Source of the DNA: Legionella beliardensis
GTDB taxonomy: Bacteria; Pseudomonadota; Gammaproteobacteria; Legionellales; Legionellaceae
Assembly (NCBI RefSeq): GCF_900452395.1
Contig: NZ_UGNV01000001.1
Location: 1,265,501-1,329,500 of the forward strand
Direction: 5' to 3'
DNA length: 64,000 nt
In this document: in pieces, positions 1 to 8,634 of the stretch
Position numbering within the stretch: position 1 is the first letter of the stretch
Layout: every line of letters begins with the position of its first letter
The notes under the pieces: generated by a model
The model's input: the letters and a program-made list of their open reading frames with translations, nothing else
Told to the model about the DNA's origin: nothing
Databases searched by the model: none
Made by a program: the position numbers and the translations under genes

Positions 1-1
1 A

Positions 2-778
2 GCACCATTGGCATGGTTAATTGATGAATTTGGTTGGCGGCACTGTTTACTACTCGTGGGCCTAGTTGGGCTTGCTTTGGCATGTTTATTTTTTGTTACG
101 GTGCGCGATAAAGTGTCTTATGAACAAACTACCACGAATCTGTCATTTTCAGCTATTAAATTAGCCTTAAAAAATAAACAAAATTGGTTACTTACGATTT
201 ATAGTGGTTTAGCTTTTTCACCCGTTGCGGTGTTTGGTGGCCTTTGGGGTAACCCTTTTTTAGAACAAGCTTATCATTTAAGTAAAACCCAAGCAGCGTC
301 TATTATTTCTTGTGTGTTTATCGGGCTAGGTTTAGGTAGCCCAATTTTAGGTATATTATCAGATAGGTTAAACAACCGACGTGATGTGATGTTGTTTAGT
401 ACCATTTTGTCTTGTGTTGCCATAACTACCGTTTTATATCACTCTTCTTTGTCACTTAGTGCCTTAGCTGCTTTATTGTTTGTATTTGGTTTTGGCTTAG
501 GCGCTTTTATGCTGGTTTTTGCTATAGGAAAAGAAATTAATCCATTAGCTTTAACAGCGACTATTGCGGCTATGATTAATACGAGTGATGCTGTCTTAGA
601 TGCTTTAACAGAGCCATTTATAGGCAAATTATTAGATTTAAATTGGGATGGCAAAGTAATTAATGGTATGCATGTATTTTCATTAAGTAGTTATCGAATG
701 GCATTATCTATTCTACCTATTTATTTAATCTTAGGTACGTTATTATTAATTTGGGTAAAGGAAAAGCCAAAAAGTTAG
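2..778 (+). CDS. MFS transporter, C-terminal part (truncated by window edge)
   Basis: The reading frame is open to the window edge, so the start lies outside; the first visible residues (APLAWLIDEFGWR) fit the loop after an MFS N-terminal helix bundle. About seven hydrophobic segments follow. A basic cytoplasmic loop (SDRLNNRRD, near residues 118-126 of the visible part) matches the GxLxDRxxRR-type loop of the second MFS half. The protein ends in a short basic tail (KEKPKS). The substrate cannot be told from the sequence; many Legionella MFS proteins carry amino acids or related metabolites, but that is family background. It is separated by 34 bases from the rhodanese gene, with which it may be co-transcribed. 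Confidence 0.85.
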   Translation, partial: APLAWLIDEFGWRHCLLLVGLVGLALACLFFVTVRDKVSYEQTTTNLSFSAIKLALKNKQNWLLTIYSGLAFSPVAVFGGLWGNPFLEQAYHLSKTQAASIISCVFIGLGLGSPILGILSDRLNNRRDVMLFSTILSCVAITTVLYHSSLSLSALAALLFVFGFGLGAFMLVFAIGKEINPLALTATIAAMINTSDAVLDALTEPFIGKLLDLNWDGKVINGMHVFSLSSYRMALSILPIYLILGTLLLIWVKEKPKS

Positions 779-812
779 TAAAGTAAATTAATAGAAGTAA
801 GGAGTAAAAGCT

Positions 813-1187
813 ATGGCAAAACAGCACTCGCCGCGATTTTTAGCGTTAGTATCTGAAACCAAGAAAGATATTCAAGAAATAGACGCACAAACTCTTAAAG
901 ATAAGTTAGATAAACAGCTACCCATGTATCTTATAGATATTCGGGAAGATCATGAGTGGCCCATAGGGCATATTCCTACAGCAGTGCATATGAGCAAGGG
1001 TATTATTGAGCGGGATATAGAAACTAAAGTACCTAATCCAACTACGCCAATTATAGTCTATTGTAGTGGTGGTTTTCGTTGTGCCTTGGTTGCCAGTAAT
1101 TTACAAAAAATGGGGTATACCGAAGTTTATTCACTAGATAAAGGCTTACAAGGATGGCTTGATGCAGGTTACAGTCTGGTAAAATAA
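813..1187 (+). CDS. Single-domain rhodanese-like sulfurtransferase
   Basis: A 124-residue cytoplasmic protein made of one rhodanese domain (about residues 20-122). It contains the CH2A-like motif LIDIREDHEWPIGHIPTA and the catalytic loop CSGGFR, with the active-site Cys at residue 84. Such enzymes move sulfane sulfur from thiosulfate or persulfides to an acceptor; the real acceptor here is unknown. There is no signal peptide or second domain. An AGGAG ribosome binding site lies eight bases before the ATG. The gene follows the MFS transporter closely and converges with the thioesterase gene, so it probably ends a short operon. Confidence 0.92.
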   Translation: MAKQHSPRFLALVSETKKDIQEIDAQTLKDKLDKQLPMYLIDIREDHEWPIGHIPTAVHMSKGIIERDIETKVPNPTTPIIVYCSGGFRCALVASNLQKMGYTEVYSLDKGLQGWLDAGYSLVK

Positions 1188-1226
1188 TGATGCAAGACTA
1201 TAAACTGCATGAGGCTTTAAATAATT

Positions 1227-1649
1227 TTATCGGGTAACTACGGATGCAGTCATTCTAGAAACACAGCTTTGTTTGCCCTCGGCATTATAAATGTCTATTT
1301 GCCAAACATGAGTAGTGCGACCTATATGTATAGGTCGAGTTGTGCCTGTGACTAAGCCTTGGCTGACAGGCCTTATATGGTTAGCATTAATTTCTAAGCC
1401 TACACAGTAAGATTTGCTTAAATCAATGACTGAATTAGCTGCCACACTTGCTAATGTTTCTGCTAACACTACGTTAGCCCCACCATGGATAATGCCTAGA
1501 GGTTGTTTAGTGCGTTCAGTAGCAGGCATGGTAGCAGTTAGATAATCTTCACCTATTTCAGTAAACTCAATACCTAGAAAATCAGCTAGAGTATTTTGAT
1601 TGCGTTTCTTTAACGCTTCGATAGTAATGGGTTGAAACCAAATAGCCAT
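1227..1649 (-). CDS. Hotdog-fold acyl-CoA thioesterase, YdiI/MenI-like
   Basis: A PaaI-type hotdog thioesterase of 140 residues. The block RTKQPLGIIHGGANVVLAET, then GLEINANHIRPV and VWQIDIYN, match the E. coli YdiI (MenI) pattern almost position for position. The HGG turn and the catalytic acid in LAET are present. The likely activity is hydrolysis of an aromatic or short-chain acyl-CoA. A menaquinone role is not supported by neighbours, since no men genes are visible. I chose the ATG at 1649, which gives MAIWFQPITIEAL and aligns with the YdiI start; an upstream GTG would add only four residues. Confidence 0.88.
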   Translation of the reverse strand: MAIWFQPITIEALKKRNQNTLADFLGIEFTEIGEDYLTATMPATERTKQPLGIIHGGANVVLAETLASVAANSVIDLSKSYCVGLEINANHIRPVSQGLVTGTTRPIHIGRTTHVWQIDIYNAEGKQSCVSRMTASVVTR

Positions 1650-1808
1650 AATTATACTCACTTAAATTATTAAATATTATCATTTCTATCTGGCATTGTT
1701 GCATGGATAAAATAAGTGGTCAAAGTACCCTATATTCATTGAATTACCGAGGCTGGAGCGTGGTGTCTAGTGAAGTAAGTAGTATTGGTTGAAAAGTAAG
1801 CTAAATTA

Positions 1809-2114
1809 TTATAAGTCCCAGACTGATTTTTCAATACGTGAAAATTTGCAATTGCTTGGATTGTAAGAATGCCTGATGTGAAAATATTGATTTTCGTTGA
1901 CTGTTAGCTCTTTAATTAAACGTATTTTAAAATTACGCCATTGTGGTAGAGGGCCATTGACACTTTGGCCTTGGTATTGAAAGGCGTGTAACTGCTTTTT
2001 ACCTTTTAAAATACCAAAGTGGTGTGGTTCGACTAAACGAGGCAAATTATTGTAGGTAAAATAAATGGGATGGCGCTGATGAATCGCTTTTGCAAGTTTA
2101 GTTTCAATAGACAT
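1809..2114 (-). CDS. Small stand-alone WYL-like domain protein
   Basis: A 101-residue soluble protein. The order of features resembles a WYL ligand-binding domain: a strand IYFTYNNLPRLVEPHHFGIL, then KKQLHAFQYQG, then WRNFKIRLIKELTV. WYL domains usually sit behind a DNA-binding helix-turn-helix and sense nucleotides or DNA ends; here no HTH is encoded, and the protein starts only about 12 residues before the fold. It is therefore either a stand-alone sensor module or a remnant of a YafY-type regulator. Conservation of the core strands argues against random decay. The assignment rests on motif resemblance only. Confidence 0.6.
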   Translation of the reverse strand: MSIETKLAKAIHQRHPIYFTYNNLPRLVEPHHFGILKGKKQLHAFQYQGQSVNGPLPQWRNFKIRLIKELTVNENQYFHIRHSYNPSNCKFSRIEKSVWDL

Positions 2115-2260
2115 GATTGATTCCTAAATTTATCTTAAAATAAATAGTTTTAATATTAAAAATAATAAAATTATACATTCTAATTTTAGAACAAAAATTG
2201 GATTTATTTTGAAAAATTTGATGAAAAAATAATGATTATTTTAATATTAAACTCATAAAC

Positions 2261-2689
2261 TTACTGTGTTTCACCAACATTTTTATAATCTTTTTCATTA
2301 AAAATAGCAGAAGAATAAGTATAGTATTTGAATTCAAGTAGATTATTGCTTGGATCTTTTAAAAAGAAGGATTCATGCTCGATTTTGGTATTCGGAAATC
2401 GCACCTTAGGCTTTATTTCAAAAGGAACTTGCTTAGCAGTTAACTGTTGAATAAATGAATCAAATTCAGCTTTTTTAAGAAAAATCAGGCCAAAATGACG
2501 TGGATAAATGGTTTGTTGCACAGGTAGAGGCTCAGCAGTTAAATGAGCGACAATTTGGTGATTACCAAATTGAAAAATTAACGCATGCTCTGACTCACGC
2601 CCAATTGGAAAACCTAACTGCTTATGATAAAAAAACTTTGCTAAATTAAAATCATGAACAGGAAAGGCGAGATGAAATAATGTTTGCAT
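2261..2689 (-). CDS. VOC (glyoxalase/dioxygenase) superfamily protein
   Basis: A 142-residue protein with the paired beta-alpha-beta-beta-beta modules of the vicinal-oxygen-chelate superfamily. The first starts at LFHLAFPVHDFNLAKFFYHKQLGF. The second contains HESFFLKDPSNNLLEFKYY, whose FLKDPxGNxLEF-type signature supplies the usual terminal Glu metal ligand. The probable metal ligands are His7 and the Glu of LEFK. Substrate unknown; small VOC proteins include glyoxalases, dioxygenases and antibiotic-binding proteins. The gene is isolated, with AT-rich spacers of over 100 bases on both sides. Confidence 0.85.
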   Translation of the reverse strand: MQTLFHLAFPVHDFNLAKFFYHKQLGFPIGRESEHALIFQFGNHQIVAHLTAEPLPVQQTIYPRHFGLIFLKKAEFDSFIQQLTAKQVPFEIKPKVRFPNTKIEHESFFLKDPSNNLLEFKYYTYSSAIFNEKDYKNVGETQ

Positions 2690-2830
2690 AAAATTATTAT
2701 GGATTGTTTAAATATAATTATTATATTAGCCTACACTAATAAAGATATGTTAATTTTTACGTTGCAAAATTAGTTTGCTCTAATAATTCTCTAGATAGGT
2801 TATAATGACCCCTAGGTTGAGGAGTTTAGG

Positions 2831-3028
2831 ATGATTGCCATGTTGCTTAGAAATTATATGAGGCTTAAATTTGTTCAAGTTGTATTGAAGTTACTTAAAG
2901 GCAAAAAGGGTACTTTATTAAAGGGTGGGTTTCCCATTGCATTAGCTACCTTCGTTTTAGAAGAGGTTTTTAACCGAGCTTGGAAAGATAAAAGTAAAAA
3001 CAAGGCAACTAACAAACCAAAGAAATAA
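2831..3028 (+). CDS. Small basic protein of unknown function
   Basis: A 65-residue protein that I do not recognise. It has a basic amphipathic first half (RNYMRLKFVQVVLKLLKGKKG), a moderately hydrophobic stretch GGFPIALATFVLEEVF (about residues 36-51) and a strongly basic tail KDKSKNKATNKPKK. A GAGGAG ribosome binding site stands 9 to 14 bases before the ATG, and a TATAAT-like hexamer lies about 30 bases upstream, so translation is credible. It may be a small membrane-associated protein. It converges on tRNA-Lys. Confidence 0.6.
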   Translation: MIAMLLRNYMRLKFVQVVLKLLKGKKGTLLKGGFPIALATFVLEEVFNRAWKDKSKNKATNKPKK

Positions 3029-3046
3029 AATGCTGGATTTAAATTA

Positions 3047-3119
3047 TGGGCCGTATAGGGTTCGAACCTATGACACAGAGGTTAAGAGCCTCCTGCTCTA
3101 CCAGCTGAGCTAACGGCCC
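3047..3119 (-). tRNA. tRNA-Lys (anticodon CUU)
   Basis: Read on the minus strand, a cloverleaf can be drawn: acceptor GGGCCGT pairing with ACGGCCC, D-arm GCTCAGCTGGTAGAGC, anticodon stem GGAGG/CCTCT with loop CTCTTAA (anticodon CTT), and T-arm with GGTTCGAACC. The discriminator base is A. The 3' CCA is not encoded and must be added after transcription. It decodes AAG. Confidence 0.95.
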
Positions 3120-3258
3120 ATTAATAGGATACTTGGTTTAGGCAAAATTGCAAGTGATAAAAATTTGTTTTAGGATTGAGCAGCCGTATTTGATTTTCGC
3201 CAAAATTGGTTTTAAATCTTAACATTCAGTAGGGTTTAATTATTAGAGTTCTCTCAAG

Positions 3259-4092
3259 TTAATCCCAATCTTTATATGTTTCGATCGCTTTATCAACATG
3301 CAGGTTATTTTTCGAAGCGACTTGGGGTTTGTAAGTAAACGTTTTTAACGCTTCTTGTAAAGATACAAAGGTAAAGCCATGTTCTTTATAGAGATTAATA
3401 ATATCAGGGAGCGTATAGGCGTTTAACAGATTTGCATGAATTAATAAGATTTGCGCCTGGTCAGGGTTATGGGCTCGACGGCTTCGCTCTTGTGCTTTTA
3501 AAGTTTGCTGCCAAATAAAATCTAGATACTGTGGTTTTAATTCATTTAGGTAGTTTTCGCGGGCTTCTTCTGGTACGGCGACTAATTTGCGATTAAATAA
3601 GAAATCTCTACTATCAATAGTAATTGGCGCAATTTGATAATTATTATCCACCAAGTATTGCATAACTTTTTCTTTTTTTTCGCCTGAGCCTGTCGCTAAA
3701 TAAGGAAAGCGAAAGTATTTAGGCTCAGTCAATATCGGTAATAAGAGTTGGTCAGCTAGCTCTATTTCTTCAAGATAAGCTTCGGTATTTACTTTATTTA
3801 AATTAGCATGTGAAACAGTGTGATTTCCTAATCCAAAGCCTGCGTCACGAAATTTCTGCAACATTGTCCAATTACTGCTCTGTATATCTCCTGCAACAAT
3901 AAATCCTGTGGCCGGTACGGCATATTCTTTTAATGTCGAGAGAATCATATTCAGATGAAAATTCTTTTTATTGCCGACAAAAGGCAAATCATCAATGGTG
4001 AGAGCAATTTCTCTATTTGCAGCAAAGCTTTGGTTTAAGCTTAACAACAATAAGATAAGGAGGGTAAATTTTCTTAACAATTTAATTCTCAT
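3259..4092 (-). CDS. Secreted polysaccharide deacetylase (NodB/CE4 family)
   Basis: A signal peptide (MRIKLLRKFTLLILLLLS...SFA, about 23 residues) precedes a NodB-homology domain. Motif 1 is ALTIDDLP with the metal and catalytic Asp pair, and motif 2 is HTVSH with two His ligands. A later FRFPYLATG resembles the RxPY motif 3, and ILLIHANLL resembles the LxxH motif 5. The enzyme should remove acetyl groups from a periplasmic or surface polysaccharide such as peptidoglycan or a GlcNAc polymer. The ATG at 4092 is preferred because it begins the signal peptide; an upstream in-frame TTG at 4119 would add nine residues. It stands alone and is read toward tRNA-Lys. Confidence 0.85.
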   Translation of the reverse strand: MRIKLLRKFTLLILLLLSLNQSFAANREIALTIDDLPFVGNKKNFHLNMILSTLKEYAVPATGFIVAGDIQSSNWTMLQKFRDAGFGLGNHTVSHANLNKVNTEAYLEEIELADQLLLPILTEPKYFRFPYLATGSGEKKEKVMQYLVDNNYQIAPITIDSRDFLFNRKLVAVPEEARENYLNELKPQYLDFIWQQTLKAQERSRRAHNPDQAQILLIHANLLNAYTLPDIINLYKEHGFTFVSLQEALKTFTYKPQVASKNNLHVDKAIETYKDWD

Positions 4093-4452
4093 AAAGTATA
4101 GCGTTATACGTCCTTGCAATCTCGCTTAGTCATGTACTTCAATGCATGTTCCTTCGCCCACTCACTTGGCCTTATCTAAGCTTAGTGAGCAACGCCATAG
4201 GATTAAGTAGTACGATAAATGTTTTATTCTAGCAAAAATTAATCTAAATGACGTTGATTTATTGCTTTTATATTGCAATTTTCAATAATATTTACAGTAC
4301 GTAGGAATTATTTTTGCTTATGCTGGCAATTTATTGTTTAATAAAACCAAAGAAAATGCCCATATCACCATACTTGCAAGCAAGCTTAAGTCTTTAGATT
4401 TAATAAATCTAACTTAAGTATGCAGGAAGTTAATAGGAGTACAAATAGGATT
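4093..4452. other. Divergent intergenic region with hairpin
   Basis: About 360 bases between the divergent deacetylase and YARHG-domain genes, with no supported gene. It must hold both promoters. A 19-base odd palindrome, TTAGATTTA-A-TAAATCTAA, lies at 4394-4412 and is framed by CTTAAG at 4385-4390 and 4413-4418. It sits 35 bases before the chosen start at 4453, where it could form an RNA hairpin or serve as an operator. Another small symmetric stretch (TATAACGCTATA) lies just upstream of the deacetylase start. Confidence 0.5.
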
Positions 4453-5484
4453 ATGGCTAAAATATGTATTACAGGACTTACCCTCCTTTCTTTGACAATG
4501 GCCGCACAGGCTAATGACACGGCAGTTGGCGGTAGTGGTGCTTCTCCTTATCCGGTTGAGCAACCTAATATTAAGATGGTTGCTGAGAAAATAATAATAA
4601 CTGGGCAAGATCTCAATAAAGAAAATATGCGGGGGGCTTGGGATTATGATTGTAGTTTTGTGTTTAAAAATACCTTAAACCAACCCATATCTCTACAAAT
4701 GGGTTTCCCTTTTCCAATTAATGATAAAGAAACGATGGTTGCGATTCCGGCAGGACAGCATTCAAAGCCAGGCGACGCGCTTGTTTATAATTTTACAGCG
4801 CGAGCTAATAACAAGCTTCTTCCCGTAAAAAGGCAGAAAATTACAGCTAATATCGAGAAAGATTTATTTTATCGGGATGCATACATTTGGAAATTCACCT
4901 TTTCGCCGCTTGAAACGGTGGCTATTAAGCATAATTATGAAACGGGCGCAACGTTTGATGTCATGGGTTTTCACTTTGTATCTTATGTATTAAAGACGGG
5001 CAAGTTATGGCAAGGTGGCCGTATTGGACGCACGGAGATAGAGGTGATACCTAATACCCCGACTCGCTTATGTAGCGAGGTTAATAAAGATGCCCAGTAT
5101 ACTAAACCAAAGCCTAAGGGAATAAAAATTATAGGGAAAGGGAAGAATAGGCGCTATGTTTGGAATTTAAAGAATTTTGCACCGACCGAAGACTTATCCT
5201 TGTGTTTACAAACAGGTAAAAACTATATTCGTTATCGCGTTATTTATCCTTTGCTGCAAGAAGATTTATCTCGTTTACATGCCATGACCAAAGAGCAATT
5301 AGCGTTAATAAGAAATACAATTTATGCTCAGTATGGGCGAGTTTTTGATACGCCTAAATTACAAGCTTATTTTAAGCGCCAATGGTGGTATGAACCGAAT
5401 GCGCATTACTCAGATAATTTGTTAACGCCAGAAGATCAAAAACTTTTATCTGTTATAAAACAACTAGAAGCTAAAAAAACTTAA
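4453..5484 (+). CDS. Exported YARHG-domain protein with DUF4424-like N-terminal region
   Basis: A signal peptide ending in MAAQA is followed by NDTAVGGSGASPYPVEQPNI and a beta-rich region of about 220 residues that looks like the DUF4424 family. The last 65 residues form a YARHG domain: MTKEQLALIRNTIYAQYGRVF, then FKRQWWYEPN and LTPEDQKLL, a pattern typical of extracytoplasmic proteins. The role of YARHG is not established; it occurs in secreted or surface proteins, often with peptidase or peptidoglycan links. I chose the ATG at 4453 because it opens the signal peptide; an ATG at 4420 would add 11 residues in front of it. Confidence 0.75.
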   Translation: MAKICITGLTLLSLTMAAQANDTAVGGSGASPYPVEQPNIKMVAEKIIITGQDLNKENMRGAWDYDCSFVFKNTLNQPISLQMGFPFPINDKETMVAIPAGQHSKPGDALVYNFTARANNKLLPVKRQKITANIEKDLFYRDAYIWKFTFSPLETVAIKHNYETGATFDVMGFHFVSYVLKTGKLWQGGRIGRTEIEVIPNTPTRLCSEVNKDAQYTKPKPKGIKIIGKGKNRRYVWNLKNFAPTEDLSLCLQTGKNYIRYRVIYPLLQEDLSRLHAMTKEQLALIRNTIYAQYGRVFDTPKLQAYFKRQWWYEPNAHYSDNLLTPEDQKLLSVIKQLEAKKT

Positions 5485-5583
5485 CGTTACAGAGACATAG
5501 TTGCGTTTAATCAGTTGCATGCCCCTTTGCTTAAAAGAGGCATGTATAAAAATTGATTAGACTTTTGTAAATCCTAGCAACCC

Positions 5584-6912
5584 TTAGTGGCTAGAAAACC
5601 ATTTAGGCGTAATCGAGTAGGGATTGAGATTATAAATACTGGTTGATGGTTCTTGTTCAGTGGGTGCTGTCTTTTTACTTGAAAAAAAGCTTTGTGGTTG
5701 ATTAATTGAACTGCCTAATGCTGGTTTTGCATTTGGCTCATTGGCTTTATGTAGCTGTGCTGTAACCTGCGCTTTCATAGCTTGTAATTTTTGTTGACTA
5801 TCTTTTAAATCTTTCACGTCATTAATTAAGTCATTGCGTTTATGCATGGTATTTGCATGTAATACATCAAAAAAGTTAAGGTGTGCCTTTTTATTTTCTT
5901 GCGCGCTTCTCTGAATTGCCAGGATTTCTAAGGCCAGATCTCGAAAATTTATAGGCCTGTTTTGATTGATTGGCTGTACAAACGAGTTATCTTTAACAAA
6001 CCCTACGTCGCCAGTATCGCTAGCGATTGGATAATTTTGTCTAGCAGCTGTATCAAAAGTAACTTTTAAATTATTCAATTGTTGACGTAATTGATGCGAT
6101 TGACTCAATATTGGCGCGGCTTCTCTACTACGATGTTTTTCAATTGCTTGAATAATTTGACTGATTTTAGCATCTGCTTGATGAAAATGATGAGTGTGAT
6201 CAGGAAACATGGCCTGTTGTGATAAATCATCATCATAACTGGCTAAATCCCTATTTAAGCCATCAAAATCAGTCAGAATTGTAGTAAGATCATCAAAATG
6301 TTGTGTAGTTGATTGTCTATCTGCGACGATTTCTGTTAATTTGTTCTCAACTTTGGTTAACTCAGTTGTTTTAGCTTCTAAGGCTCGGTTTAATTCATAT
6401 TCGAGTTTGCCAATCGATTCCAGTAAGGCCAATAATTGAACTGGATCGTCGTAATTAGCATTATTTGTTTTTTGATTATTGGCTAAAATCTTGTCAATTT
6501 GTAATTGAGCTTCATCACAAAGCTTTTTAAATTTCTCATCTTCTTTGTGAGCCAGCTTAAGGAGTAAGTAAGCTAATAAGCGTTGCTGTTCTGCTTGCTC
6601 TTGCGAGATTTGTCTAGATAAATTATCTTCTTGCTCAACTATCTTGATTAATTCTTCACGTACCAGCTCACGTACGGTTTCTCCCGCAGAGGTTTTTAAG
6701 AACGTAAGAACTTGGGTTGAATTTTGCAAGCCAAATTGACTTAAAAGCTCTTCTTTACCTGTAACATCAGGGGTTGTTAACGTATCAACCAGCCAGTTAT
6801 GTAATGCGAGCTCATTTAATTCTACTTGCGTACCGTTAGCATTCGTTAACAATAAAGGGCTATTTTGCGCTAGTAAGGCGTGTTCAGCAGAGGAAGATAA
6901 CCCGTGGGCCAT
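5584..6912 (-). CDS. Coiled-coil protein of unknown function, possible secreted effector
   Basis: A 442-residue soluble protein without recognised catalytic motifs. Long heptad-rich helices are evident around residues 90-210 (ISQEQAEQQRLLAYLLLKL, LNRALEAKTTELTKVENKL) and 355-395. A His-rich patch (DHTHHFHQAD) lies in the middle. The last 60 residues are low in structure, polar and Ser/Pro-rich with a short acidic patch (TEQEPSTS), then YNLNPYSITPKWFSSH. Such a C-terminus resembles the E-block-type translocation signals of Legionella Dot/Icm substrates, but this is an inference. No strong Shine-Dalgarno is seen; a GAG lies eight bases before the ATG. The gene stands alone. Confidence 0.65.
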   Translation of the reverse strand: MAHGLSSSAEHALLAQNSPLLLTNANGTQVELNELALHNWLVDTLTTPDVTGKEELLSQFGLQNSTQVLTFLKTSAGETVRELVREELIKIVEQEDNLSRQISQEQAEQQRLLAYLLLKLAHKEDEKFKKLCDEAQLQIDKILANNQKTNNANYDDPVQLLALLESIGKLEYELNRALEAKTTELTKVENKLTEIVADRQSTTQHFDDLTTILTDFDGLNRDLASYDDDLSQQAMFPDHTHHFHQADAKISQIIQAIEKHRSREAAPILSQSHQLRQQLNNLKVTFDTAARQNYPIASDTGDVGFVKDNSFVQPINQNRPINFRDLALEILAIQRSAQENKKAHLNFFDVLHANTMHKRNDLINDVKDLKDSQQKLQAMKAQVTAQLHKANEPNAKPALGSSINQPQSFFSSKKTAPTEQEPSTSIYNLNPYSITPKWFSSH

Positions 6913-7056
6913 AGTTTAGTCTCAAGAAGTGAATTAAACTAATTATATCAGATAAATTTGCTTCCAAGCAATACTTTTTGTATAAATATATATCAAAGTG
7001 GTTGTGTAGGTTAACTTTTAGCTAAATTAACTGTTTTAAGAAGGATAGAAACTAAG

Positions 7057-8634
7057 ATGTCACCGGAAGACATGCATAAAGCGATCGAAACTAAACAATG
7101 GCAGCTCTTGCAGCTTTATAATTTTTTTCGTCTGTTTTGTGTGCTAATTTTTCTAGCTATTTCTTTATATCAACCTGATCTAATTCAATCAGGGGGATAT
7201 TTTAACCTATTATCAGGTTACTTACTATTCAGTTTAATCTGCCTTTTTGTTACAAAAATCAAGCTTATACATTTTGAGAATCAAGTTTTATTGTTTGGCA
7301 TGTTAGACATCTTATTCATTGTGGGCTTAATTAGTTTTATTGGTGGTTTGCGCTCAAGTTTTACCATTTTATTAAATGTTACTATTGCCGCTTTAAGTAT
7401 ACTTGTACCAGGTACCTTGGTTCTTTTTTTTGCAGCTTTTGCGAGTACCGTACTATTAATAATTAGCTTTATTGAATCCAGTTATGGGGAAACACCATTC
7501 TTGATTTCCTTTTATATAAGTGGATTACATGGCATTAGTCTTTTTGCAACAGCTATTGCTGTTTGGTATTTAGCCTATCGAGTGCGTATCAGTGAAACCA
7601 TTGCTTACCGGCATGGTAGAGAATTAGCGGGCATGCAGCAAATTAATGAATACATTATTGAACGTTTATACTCAGGTGTTATCTATGTGGATTTAGACCG
7701 CTTTGTATATTTTATTAACTCAGCAGCGAAGCAATTTTTTAATATTGAACTAACCGAAGAAATTACGGAATTAAAGCAATTATCTGCTGCCTTAGATGAA
7801 AAATGCTTGCAATTTCTACAGAAAATTAAACTCGATAATAGGCCAGTGCAAACAGTAATGGAGGTGCCCTATTTACGAATCCATTTCTTTGCATCCTCAG
7901 TTGGGCCAAAAACAGCAGTGCTTATCTTCTTAGATGATTTATCAGCTATCGCCCAACAAGCTCAACAATTGAAGTTATCTTCTTTAGGGCGTTTTTCAGC
8001 GAGCATTGCGCACGAATTAAGAAATCCACTTGGCGCTATCTCGCATGCGGTGCAGCTTATGGGTGAGGCAAGTCAATTAAGTGCAGAAGATTTACGTATG
8101 AAGCAATTAATTATTAATAATTGTAATCGCATGAATGGCGTTATTAAAAATGTGCTGCAATTATCAAGAAGAGAGCCTCCGCATCCGCAGGTAATCGATT
8201 TTATTCCTTTTATTAAGCAATTTAAGCAGGATTTTTGTGTCTATAATCAATGTAATATGATTATAGAAAAAATAGGAGCGGCATCTGTGGAATTTGTTTT
8301 TGATAAAAGTCAATTAGAGCAAATTTTAGTCATCCTTTGTGAAAATGCGATTCAACATGGCAGCGTTAATAATCAGACGCTGATTACTATAAATATGAAA
8401 AAGACTCATCTAAAAACAGAAATTATGGTTGGTGACCAAGGGCCGGGGGTGCCAGCTCATTTAAAAGACGCTATTTTTGAACCTTTTTTTAGTACAAAAC
8501 GTACAGGATTTGGGATGGGATTATTTATTGCTAAAGAGCTTTGTGAAATAAACCAATCTAGGCTTGAATTAATACCATCCGAACAAGGTTGTTGCTTTGC
8601 AATTATTATTGAACAAACAATCGGAACATTATAA
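7057..8634 (+). CDS. pilS: PilS-type membrane sensor histidine kinase
   Basis: The N-terminal 175 residues contain about six transmembrane helices in the PilS arrangement. A PAS-like region (about 190-300; IIERLYSGVIYVDLDRFVYFINSAA) follows, then a HisKA domain with phosphoacceptor His319 in SIAHELRNPLGAISHAVQLM. The ATPase domain has the N box (ENAIQHG), G1 box (VGDQGPGVPA), F box (FEPFFSTK) and G2 box (GFGMGL). It should phosphorylate the response regulator encoded next, with which it overlaps by one base (TAATG). PilS/PilR pairs control sigma-54-dependent type IV pilin transcription; that role is inferred because no pil structural gene is in view. Confidence 0.88.
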   Translation: MSPEDMHKAIETKQWQLLQLYNFFRLFCVLIFLAISLYQPDLIQSGGYFNLLSGYLLFSLICLFVTKIKLIHFENQVLLFGMLDILFIVGLISFIGGLRSSFTILLNVTIAALSILVPGTLVLFFAAFASTVLLIISFIESSYGETPFLISFYISGLHGISLFATAIAVWYLAYRVRISETIAYRHGRELAGMQQINEYIIERLYSGVIYVDLDRFVYFINSAAKQFFNIELTEEITELKQLSAALDEKCLQFLQKIKLDNRPVQTVMEVPYLRIHFFASSVGPKTAVLIFLDDLSAIAQQAQQLKLSSLGRFSASIAHELRNPLGAISHAVQLMGEASQLSAEDLRMKQLIINNCNRMNGVIKNVLQLSRREPPHPQVIDFIPFIKQFKQDFCVYNQCNMIIEKIGAASVEFVFDKSQLEQILVILCENAIQHGSVNNQTLITINMKKTHLKTEIMVGDQGPGVPAHLKDAIFEPFFSTKRTGFGMGLFIAKELCEINQSRLELIPSEQGCCFAIIIEQTIGTL

